From Rhizosphaericola sp047606825 (GTDB taxonomy: Bacteria; Bacteroidota; Bacteroidia; Chitinophagales; Chitinophagaceae), in assembly GCA_047606825.1 (NCBI GenBank), contig JASGDY010000026.1, forward strand, positions 1-9,999: DNA of 9,999 bases, read 5' to 3'. A program made the position numbers and the translations under genes. The notes under the pieces are model-generated. The model saw nothing but the letters and a program-made list of their open reading frames with translations. It was not told the DNA's origin and did not search any database. Shown here one piece after another: positions 1-6,220 of the stretch (position 1 is its first letter; every line of letters starts with the position of its first letter).

Positions 1-18
1 AATCCCGAACGCTTATCC

Positions 19-91
19 GTGCATTTGCAATGCACTGCTATTGGCGGATTGCAAATCCGCCGATACGGCTTCAGGATTACAAATCCTGAAG
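19..91. repeat. Tandem array of three REP-like hairpins
   Basis: Three hairpins, each with a 3-nt loop, sit side by side. The first pairs 19-25 with 29-35 (7 bp), the second pairs 43-50 with 54-61 (8 bp), and the third pairs 69-78 with 82-91 (10 bp). Their centres are 25-28 bp apart. All share an ATT-nnn-AAT core (for example GGATTGCAAATCC and GGATTACAAATCC), but the outer stem bases differ while pairing is kept. That suggests the structure is what is maintained. A weaker AT hairpin follows (100-104 with 108-112). The array lies downstream of the Hint gene on the minus strand. No T-tract follows the hairpins in that direction, so they are not classical terminators. The pattern resembles REP/RAYT-type repeats, but no transposase is visible here. 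Confidence 0.7.
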
Positions 92-141
92 AGCGGAGTA
101 ATAAAAATTATTGCTCTATATTGAATTTCATTATCGTATAA

Positions 142-1140
142 CTATTTCTGCCGCACCATTACGCCGTTCATCAGGAAAGTATTGCCCTCTGTCGTCTCCA
201 TGTTGTACACTTGCTGCACTCCTTCGGCGGATTCCTTTTTGTCCCAGACCTGAAAAGCTTCCAGCTTGCCCGTTTTGGCATTTTGGCAGATTACTTTTTC
301 GCCTTCCTCGATAGTGCCGATGTTTTTGCTTCCGGTACTGGTAAGCATCGGATGGTTAGGCGTTGCCTTTACTTCCTGCACCGAGATATGGAGGTCGTGG
401 CCGTCTTTCAAGACATCGACATTTAGCATTGTCAGCGTTGTGATTGCGTAGTTTTCCGCTTTATGGGAAACAAGTGCTTTTACCACGGTCTCTTTGGTGG
501 TGTTGCTTGCCGCATCCACTGTGACGATATGGTCGCCTGTCTTGATGTCTCTAACCATCTTATGGGAGCCGTCTGCCATGGCGACCAAATCCGTTCCTGG
601 GAAACAGATGTCGTTGCCGTAAGTCCCCTCTTCTTTGCGGTTGACCGCTGCACCTTTCAATGTCGCTTTATATTGCTGGTAGCTAAACTCTTTGGAAAGC
701 ACGTAGGAAAGTTTGAGTATGAAAAAAGGCTCGACCTTGTCAATGGCATGGATATCGGTAAAATATTCCTCCCACACCTTACCGTCGGAGAAATTGTTGG
801 GAATGCAGGCGATGTAGCGTTTCCCAGTCTCCGTCGTGTAATAGACAAGCGTGCCTAGCGGAAAGTCATCTCCTTTTTTGGTAAGTGAATACAGGTCGAT
901 GCGTTTACGCTTGCCGTCGTCACCGGTGATGAAATAGGGTTTCTTCTCTTCGTAGCGTTCAGCGATGTATTGGTTTTCGCCGAATTTGGCATAGTCGTCG
1001 GCATCCGGGTCTTTGATGTCGTATGTTTTGGCTTTGGCGTATTGCTCCATCGTTATGCCTTTGGGCATGGTGGTTGTTTGGGCATACAGACCACCCCCAA
1101 AAGAGGCACATAATACCATACTAAAGAATACCTTCTTCAT
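142..1140 (-). CDS. Secreted protein with C-terminal Hint (intein/Hedgehog-type autoprocessing) domain
   Basis: The product is 332 aa. Residues 1-20 form a Sec signal peptide (MKK, hydrophobic core, LYA before Q21). The Cys at 11 is not in a lipobox. Residues 21-178 form a domain I do not recognise. Residues 179-332 read as a Hint fold. Cys179 starts block A (CFPGTDLVAMADG, then DIKTGD at 198-203). The TxxH motif of block B is Thr260-Pro-Asn-His263, followed by Pro264. The end (VYNMETTEGNTFLMNGVMV, 311-329) matches the last Hint strands. Two splicing residues are missing: the usual His before T-F is Asn320, and the protein ends RQK instead of His-Asn. Full protein splicing is therefore unlikely. 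N-S acyl shift at Cys179 and release of the N-terminal domain, as in Hedgehog or bacterial intein-like proteins, remains possible. No toxin domain follows the Hint. The start is ATG with no Shine-Dalgarno but an A/T-rich leader. A MITE-like element lies 29 nt upstream of the start. Confidence 0.85.
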   Translation of the reverse strand: MKKVFFSMVLCASFGGGLYAQTTTMPKGITMEQYAKAKTYDIKDPDADDYAKFGENQYIAERYEEKKPYFITGDDGKRKRIDLYSLTKKGDDFPLGTLVYYTTETGKRYIACIPNNFSDGKVWEEYFTDIHAIDKVEPFFILKLSYVLSKEFSYQQYKATLKGAAVNRKEEGTYGNDICFPGTDLVAMADGSHKMVRDIKTGDHIVTVDAASNTTKETVVKALVSHKAENYAITTLTMLNVDVLKDGHDLHISVQEVKATPNHPMLTSTGSKNIGTIEEGEKVICQNAKTGKLEAFQVWDKKESAEGVQQVYNMETTEGNTFLMNGVMVRQK

Positions 1141-1169
1141 ATTTTTTATCCGTTTTTAAGTTAAAAATT

Positions 1170-1269
1170 GGTATTGTTAATTTAGCATAGTTTTCATCTA
1201 TTTATACGATTCTAATATATTGATAATCAATGATGAAAATTATTAAAACTATCTTAGATTAACAATACC
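1170..1269. mobile_element. MITE-like element, 100 bp, with TIRs and an 8-bp flanking duplication
   Basis: The ends are 15-bp inverted repeats matching at 14 of 15 positions: GGTATTGTTAATTTA at 1170-1184 and TAGATTAACAATACC at 1255-1269. TAAAAATT directly abuts both ends (1162-1169 and 1270-1277), as expected of an 8-bp target-site duplication. The interior is also palindromic: 1191-1198 pairs with 1232-1239, and 1219-1223 pairs with 1227-1231. There is no ORF. Eight-bp duplications are known from several IS families, including ISL3, IS256, IS1595 and IS66, and I cannot assign one. The element sits 29 nt upstream of the Hint gene's ATG, so it lies in that gene's leader or promoter. The region is AT-rich, so the duplication could in principle be chance. 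Confidence 0.6.
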
Positions 1270-1339
1270 TAAAAATTAAGTATACTTTACTTGCTAAGGA
1301 ATAAAATAATAAAATGGAACACGCATATAAATGATAGAG

Positions 1340-1446
1340 ACCTCCGCGTCATTCCTACGTAGGCAGGAATCTGATTGTACGATACAGGAGATAGATTAGC
1401 TTCGCTGAGCTAAAGGTTCCTGCATAGGCAGGAATGACGCGGAGGT
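1340..1446. repeat. 107-bp palindromic intergenic repeat
   Basis: The outer arms are a perfect 17-bp inverted repeat (1340-1356 with 1430-1446, starting ACCTCCGCGTCATTCCT). A further 6-bp pairing lies inside (1364-1369 with 1417-1422). Each arm is palindromic in itself: CCTACGTAGG at 1354-1363 on the left, and TTCCTGC/GCAGGAA around an ATAG loop at 1417-1434 on the right. A small TTAGC/GCTAA hairpin fills the centre (1396-1413). No flanking duplication is visible. The element begins 84 nt past the aminotransferase stop and could stall or end that transcript. A T-tract (1450-1456) follows only in the plus direction, where no gene needs it. It looks like a dispersed REP/BIME-type repeat. Confidence 0.65.
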
Positions 1447-1530
1447 GTTCTTTTTTCTGTCAAGTCACTAATTTACTCCTTTTGAAGTATAACATCTACG
1501 GAAAATTGCGGATGTCGTTTGATACGGTTA

Positions 1531-2703
1531 CTAAGAAATCTTGGCCAGTGACAACGCGAAGTTTTTCATTTCGTCCATCGTGCCGACAGAGACACGGCAC
1601 CACTGTTTGTTGTCAAACACCCAGCTCCGGACGCTGACGCCGTTTTTCATCATTTTCATGGCAAATTCCTTGCTGTCCTCCCGCACCGGAAAGCAGACGA
1701 AATTGGTTCCGGAGGGAATGTAGTCGTAACCTTCTTTTTTCAGTGATGTGTACAGGTATTCCTTCGATGCCAGTATATTGTCGTAGGACGATTTCATAAA
1801 TTCCTTGTCCTGGTAGGAAGCAAGTGCCGCTGCCCAGGTCGTGGAGGCGATGCTCCATTGTCCCGGTGTGACATCCTCAAATTTTTTAATGGTTTCCGGT
1901 TGTGCGACCATATAGCCAAAGCGCAGGCCCGCCATGCCATACAGCTTGGAAAAAGTGCGGGCGACGATGATGTTTTCCCCGGCCTTGACCAGCGGCATGA
2001 CCGTGGTTGCCTGTGGATCGGGAACCAGGTCGATATATGCCTCGTCCACGAAAACCATCGTTTTTTTGGAGACACGTTGGCAAAACGCACGCAAGGTCTC
2101 GCCGTCAATGACGGTCGCCGTCGGGTTGTTGGGATTGCAGATGTACACCAGCGCAGTAGAGCTGTCCACTGCTTTCTCAATGGCATCCAAGTCGTATTTA
2201 TAATCCACCGTAAGTGGAACCCGGACGACCTTGGCACCTGCGCTTTCTGCTTTTTCCAATAAATCTTCGTAGGTTGGCTTGGACGATACGATGGTGCCTT
2301 TGCCGTACAGGAGGGCACCAGCCAACAGCAGAGGTGTGGAGCCTGCGCTCAGAAGTATCTGTTCCGGTTGCAGTCCTTCAAAATCGGCAATCTTCTGGGC
2401 CATTGTATGCCCTTCAAAAAACGCATAGCGGTAACCCGTGTCGATGGCATCCTTGATAGCCTGTTTCGCTTTGGCGGACGGGCCAAAGGGATTTTCGTTG
2501 GCACTCAGCCGCGCCTTTATTTCCGGTGGCGTAGTCTCTATGGACAATGCACTGTCCGAAAGGAACGGACGGTTGACGAGTGCTTTGACGCTTTTTTCGG
2601 GAGCGGCTTTCAAGGATGTCAGCAGGGACGGCAAAAAAGCCATCCCGCCGGAAAGCATCGCCGTGTTTTTGAGCCAGTTTCTACGATTTATCTGATTGTT
2701 CAT
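1531..2703 (-). CDS. Tat-exported PLP-dependent aminotransferase, HisC-like (fold type I)
   Basis: The product is 390 aa. The N-terminus carries a twin-arginine signal (NRRNWLKNTAML, residues 6-17, hydrophobic stretch to about 30, likely cut after LKAA at 31-34). The mature part is about the usual HisC length. Family motifs are all present: SANENPFGPS near 67-76, an AGST cofactor phosphate region at 120-123, YICNPNNPT at 187-195 (Asn193), FVDEAY at 218-223 (Asp220, Tyr223), TFSKLYGMAGLRFGY at 250-264 with Schiff-base Lys253 and Arg261, and WCRVSVGT at 368-375 with Arg370 for substrate carboxylate binding. It should transfer an amino group between an amino acid and a 2-oxo acid, but the substrate is not readable. 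A periplasmic HisC homologue alone among non-his genes argues against histidine synthesis. It follows the amine oxidase by 31 nt, so the two are probably co-transcribed. Confidence 0.88.
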   Translation of the reverse strand: MNNQINRRNWLKNTAMLSGGMAFLPSLLTSLKAAPEKSVKALVNRPFLSDSALSIETTPPEIKARLSANENPFGPSAKAKQAIKDAIDTGYRYAFFEGHTMAQKIADFEGLQPEQILLSAGSTPLLLAGALLYGKGTIVSSKPTYEDLLEKAESAGAKVVRVPLTVDYKYDLDAIEKAVDSSTALVYICNPNNPTATVIDGETLRAFCQRVSKKTMVFVDEAYIDLVPDPQATTVMPLVKAGENIIVARTFSKLYGMAGLRFGYMVAQPETIKKFEDVTPGQWSIASTTWAAALASYQDKEFMKSSYDNILASKEYLYTSLKKEGYDYIPSGTNFVCFPVREDSKEFAMKMMKNGVSVRSWVFDNKQWCRVSVGTMDEMKNFALSLAKIS

Positions 2704-2734
2704 GGTGGTTGATTTATATAGTGAGGAATGGAGA

Positions 2735-4357
2735 TTATGCTGTTTTTGGATAGATAAATTCTTTTCCCGTAACGCGGGAGTGTATGGCGGCTACGACGCT
2801 GCGACCCGACTCCAAGGCACCTGCCATCCAGCCGTTGAGGTAAGTGAGGTTGTCCCCAGCGAAATAGGTGCATCTGTCCGGCTTTAGCAACGTCTGGTAG
2901 ATGGTCTGCCGTTCCTGTTCGGAATAGATGCCCCAGCCGCCGAGCGTGTATCTGGTCTTGTGCCAACTGACCGAAAAACTCTTGTGTTCGTATTCTTTTT
3001 CGTATTGGGGATGCACGAGCAGACCTTTTTCGTAGGCGATTTTTTCCCTTTCTGCGTAGGACATTTCGCCAATCAACTGCGCCCTTTCGTTGAAATTGTA
3101 ATAGCCGACCAACATTCCTTTTTTTGCCAAATAGTCGTTGGAGGGATAAAAAATCTGGTAGAGTTCATTGTTGGTATGGGTGATGCCGCCAAATATTTCC
3201 TCGTCCACTTCCCAGAACCGCCGCTTAAACTGCATCCCGATCTTGCCCGCCATGATGTATTGCGTCTTGTCAATCGCCTTGCTGTATGGCGACGCAAAAT
3301 TGTGGTCCATGTCGCTCAGCACTTTCAGCGGGATAGTGCTGATGCAGAAGTCGCCGTTGAGTTCATGCGCCCCGTTGTTGTCCTTATAGGTAATGGTCAC
3401 GCCGGTATCTTTGTTGGTGATTTTCGTCACTTCGGCACCGCGTTTTATTTTGGTTGCCAAGCGTTTGCCAAATGCACGTGCGATAGCATCGTTGCCGCCG
3501 ACCATTTGCAGCATCGTCTGTTGCAGTTCATAGACATATTCGGCAACGCCGTAAAAATCAGAACCCAACAGTCCCGAGGAGATGATGTCCGCCAGCTTGT
3601 AAGGCGCGGCCATCGTGCCGGGGTGGTTGCCTTCGGAAGGATAGGCGGTGTAGCCATGTCGAGTGGAACCTTTATAGAGCTTGTCGATATCCAGCGCACC
3701 TTCCGCCCTTAGGTATTCGAGGAATTTTTCACCGTCTTCTTTTGTCAATGGTAGCTGCAAGGCAGTGTTGTCGATGGATTTTGCCAACAGTTCGGCGGTG
3801 TAGCCACGCATGTCGTTGTGCAAAGCACCTTTTTTTATCTTTTTGTTGGAGAGCGGACCGGTTCCCTCACTGAAGTAATAGGCGGCTTCATTGACATTAT
3901 TGTACACTTCGAGCGGTATCCCAAATTCCCGGCAATAGTGCAGCGTCACTTCGTGGAAATGCGGTATGCGTGACGGCCCTGCATTGAAATACAGACCTGC
4001 GTCAAGAATGGCGGCCTGTGTCCCATTCTTGATTTCCTCCGATCTGCTACCGTTCCGTACAGAAAACACGCGACCACCGACGCGGTCCCGCGCTTCCAGC
4101 AGGGTGCAGTCGTATCCCAGTCTGCCCAGTTCATAAGCTGCAACCATTCCGGAAAGTCCGGCGCCGAGTATAACCACCCGTTTTCCTGTAGGCGGCATGC
4201 CGTCAGGTGCGGGCAGTGGATGGAGCGGTGCTGCTTTTAACAGGCCGAGCGCCATCATCCCGGGCAGCGTAGCACCGGCCATCATCCCCAACTTGGTCAA
4301 AAAGTCGCGTCTTGTAGTCATTGTCATACACAATACTCGATTTGGTTGGTTAGTCAT
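2735..4357 (-). CDS. Tat-exported flavin amine oxidase, probably L-amino-acid oxidase-like
   Basis: The product is 540 aa. A twin-arginine signal (TTRRDFLTKLG, residues 14-24) is followed by a hydrophobic segment ending in LKAAP (40-44). The FAD dinucleotide fold has GAGLSG at 65-70, acidic Glu88, then ARDRVGGR at 89-96. The C-terminal FAD motif is YFAGDNLTYLNGWMAGALESG (498-518). Three details favour amino-acid oxidase over simple monoamine oxidase. Arg130 in GPSR (127-130) matches the LAAO arginine that binds the substrate carboxylate. Trp510 replaces the MAO-type tyrosine. Lys372 (AGKIGMQF) fits the conserved flavin-N5 lysine. The expected reaction is L-amino acid plus O2 and water to 2-oxo acid, ammonia and peroxide. 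The start is uncertain: ATG codons at 4327 and 4321 sit closer to the RR motif, while 4357 has a TAAGG a few bases upstream. This is probably the first gene of a two-gene unit. Confidence 0.87.
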   Translation of the reverse strand: MTNQPNRVLCMTMTTRRDFLTKLGMMAGATLPGMMALGLLKAAPLHPLPAPDGMPPTGKRVVILGAGLSGMVAAYELGRLGYDCTLLEARDRVGGRVFSVRNGSRSEEIKNGTQAAILDAGLYFNAGPSRIPHFHEVTLHYCREFGIPLEVYNNVNEAAYYFSEGTGPLSNKKIKKGALHNDMRGYTAELLAKSIDNTALQLPLTKEDGEKFLEYLRAEGALDIDKLYKGSTRHGYTAYPSEGNHPGTMAAPYKLADIISSGLLGSDFYGVAEYVYELQQTMLQMVGGNDAIARAFGKRLATKIKRGAEVTKITNKDTGVTITYKDNNGAHELNGDFCISTIPLKVLSDMDHNFASPYSKAIDKTQYIMAGKIGMQFKRRFWEVDEEIFGGITHTNNELYQIFYPSNDYLAKKGMLVGYYNFNERAQLIGEMSYAEREKIAYEKGLLVHPQYEKEYEHKSFSVSWHKTRYTLGGWGIYSEQERQTIYQTLLKPDRCTYFAGDNLTYLNGWMAGALESGRSVVAAIHSRVTGKEFIYPKTA

Positions 4358-4512
4358 TTACCTTACATACAAAAGAAACTAAACGAGCACTTGCAATTTT
4401 CCGGCACTTATACGATATCATGCATATCTACGGCGGAAGATAGTCAATGTTTAAATATAAAAAAATTATATGTTAGTTTTTTTTAACAGAATGTGTAGTT
4501 TTAGACACCTTG

Positions 4513-4548
4513 TGAAAAGAAAGAAGCCCAATTTCCATTGGGCTTCTT
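4513..4548 (-). terminator. Intrinsic terminator of the susCD unit
   Basis: A perfect 12-bp stem (4521-4532 with 4537-4548) encloses a GGAA tetraloop when read on the minus strand. It is followed in that direction by a T-rich tail, TCTTTTC (4519-4513). There is no T-tract on the plus side. It lies 127 nt past the SusD stop and before the amine-oxidase start, so it should separate the two transcription units. The rest of this 318-bp gap (4358-4675) is AT-rich. The best promoter-like match for the oxidase is TATATTTA near 4450, one base off the Bacteroidota -7 consensus, and I do not rely on it. Confidence 0.82.
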
Positions 4549-4675
4549 GTAAGATAATGAAGTTGTTTAGAATTTTTGAAAATGACATTTCTGCTAATAC
4601 GCTTTTTGTGGACATTAAACAGCCTTTTTTCAAAAAACAGAAGTCTAAACAACCTCAACGTAAAAAAGTAAACGG

Positions 4676-6202
4676 TTATTGAATCTCCGAATTGTAATCC
4701 GTTTCTCTATTGGGGATTTTCCAGGTCCATTTGTTGTTGTCTTCAGGATAAATCGTGACAGCCAGGGCGGCAGGATAGTTACCTCCATTTGCAACTGAAG
4801 TTCTGCTAATCGTATCTCCCCAACGTTTCATGTCAAACCAATCAAAACCTTCTCCCCAAAGCTCAATAGCCCTATATAGCTTGATTTCTGTCAGCAGAGC
4901 GGTGCCCGTGCTGGATGTTGAATAGCTCGCGTCACGTCCAGAGGTCTTATTCAGCTCGACGAGCAGCGCCTGGATTTGGGATGCTGGTTTGTTTTGGAAA
5001 TATTTGGCCTCCGCTTCAATCAACAACATTTCCGAGGAGCGAAAATGGCAGAGATTGCCAACACCCGGCAGGTCATTGGCCTTGAATTTAAAGTTCATGT
5101 ACGCGTAAACGGTTGCAGTCGAATACAAATCGGGATAAAGTGTTCTTGCATAAGCCGCCAATGCCGAACCTGCTACGCCGGAGGTTGACGAATAAGTGTA
5201 GCCTGTTGGATCCAAAAAGAGACTTTTACGTACATCGGTGGATGGTATCTTGTTAAACAAATCTTTGCTGATGCATTTAGGATAAGTTCGTACCGCGCTG
5301 GCATTTGAATTGTAACCAATATATGCAAGGAATGAATAAAAGTACAATGTTTCGTCGGAAGCGCCGTAGCTGCCCCATATCCATTCGGATGTTTCGTTGC
5401 TGAAACCTGCAATATAGTCGGTAGTTCCCATCAATGGGTAATCTTCACGTGCTTTGGCTGCATACGTTTCTGCCGTTGCATAGTCTTGTTTATCCAGTGC
5501 AGCTCTAGCATAGACCGCGTATGCGACGCTGATGTCGGGTTCATAAAACGCAGACCTTGTTTCTGTGGAGGAGGAATAGAGACTTATCGCCTGGTCCAAG
5601 TCGGCATATATCTGAGCGTATGTCTCTGCCAAAGTTGAAAGGGGCATCTCGTCGATCGACTCGTCCAAGCGTAGTACCAAACCGTCCGTAGCTCCGCTGT
5701 TGGAGTCGCTCCACCGGTAGCCGTACAGTTGTGCGAGCATCATATAGCTATAGGCACGATATGTCAATGCCTGTGCCTTGATAAAGGCTCTTTCGCTTTC
5801 CGTTCCTGTGGCATTGTCTATGTTGACGACAATACTGTTGGCGTTGCCAATGATTTTGTAGTAGTAGAACCAAGGATAATAATCGTATATGGAGGTAGTG
5901 TTTTCGTTGAAAGTGGCATTGATAATAGCTGCCCAACCCGTCAGGTAGACATAGAAATGGTTGCCCGGATAGTTGCCATAATACATCTTAATAGTTCCCT
6001 CTCCATTGAACCCCTGCGAACCAAGGTACTGCATGGTCATCATTTTGGCCAGACCATTAATTGCGAAGGCGGCATTTTGGGTGGTTTCGAATACTATAGC
6101 GGAGCTTGTAGCGTCCGTTGGTGCCGTCTCCAGGTATGATTTTTTGCAGGATCCAAGCACAAGCGAGAGTGCTGTTGCTACTATATAAATATGTTTTTTC
6201 AT
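4676..6202 (-). CDS. SusD/RagB-family outer-membrane nutrient-binding lipoprotein
   Basis: The product is 508 aa, within the normal SusD range. A lipoprotein signal ends in the lipobox LGSC with Cys19. The mature start, KKSYLETAPTD, is the usual SusD opening. TPR-like helices include AFIKAQALTYRAYSYMMLAQ (139-158). The SusD C-terminal signatures are RSSEMLLIEAEAK (388-400) and ELWGEGFDWFDMKRWG (447-462), followed by a PxxNKWTWKIP-like end. It forms the surface lid of a SusCD pedal-bin transporter, capturing ligand and handing it to the partner SusC encoded 18 nt upstream. The ligand cannot be read from sequence. No glycan-degrading enzyme is nearby; the downstream genes are amino-acid enzymes, so a nitrogenous ligand is possible (inference). 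Confidence 0.95.
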   Translation of the reverse strand: MKKHIYIVATALSLVLGSCKKSYLETAPTDATSSAIVFETTQNAAFAINGLAKMMTMQYLGSQGFNGEGTIKMYYGNYPGNHFYVYLTGWAAIINATFNENTTSIYDYYPWFYYYKIIGNANSIVVNIDNATGTESERAFIKAQALTYRAYSYMMLAQLYGYRWSDSNSGATDGLVLRLDESIDEMPLSTLAETYAQIYADLDQAISLYSSSTETRSAFYEPDISVAYAVYARAALDKQDYATAETYAAKAREDYPLMGTTDYIAGFSNETSEWIWGSYGASDETLYFYSFLAYIGYNSNASAVRTYPKCISKDLFNKIPSTDVRKSLFLDPTGYTYSSTSGVAGSALAAYARTLYPDLYSTATVYAYMNFKFKANDLPGVGNLCHFRSSEMLLIEAEAKYFQNKPASQIQALLVELNKTSGRDASYSTSSTGTALLTEIKLYRAIELWGEGFDWFDMKRWGDTISRTSVANGGNYPAALAVTIYPEDNNKWTWKIPNRETDYNSEIQ

Positions 6203-6220
6203 CAGTAATATTTTTATTGA

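Noticed and set aside
1..10. ATCCCGAAC at 2-10 as an inverted copy of GTTCGGGAT at 9749-9757
   Set aside because: Only 9 bp match and the flanks differ, so chance cannot be excluded; the left edge is cut off.
463..858. Plus-strand ORF of 131 aa opposite the Hint gene
   Set aside because: It is antisense to a gene with clear domain motifs and has no recognisable protein features.
1340..1456. Palindrome plus T-tract as an intrinsic terminator
   Set aside because: The T-tract follows only on the plus strand, where no gene ends; the double-palindrome form fits a dispersed repeat better.
1531..2703. Histidine biosynthesis role (hisC)
   Set aside because: The Tat leader and the absence of other his genes argue for an exported, non-histidine role despite HisC-like motifs.
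2960..3712. Plus-strand ORF of 250 aa opposite the amine oxidase
   Set aside because: Composition (many Phe, Val, His) is that of an antisense shadow; the minus strand encodes an intact flavoenzyme.
4470..4682. Small ORFs on both strands in the susD-oxidase gap
   Set aside because: They overlap the strong terminator hairpin and are Lys/Phe-rich low-complexity translations of AT-rich DNA.
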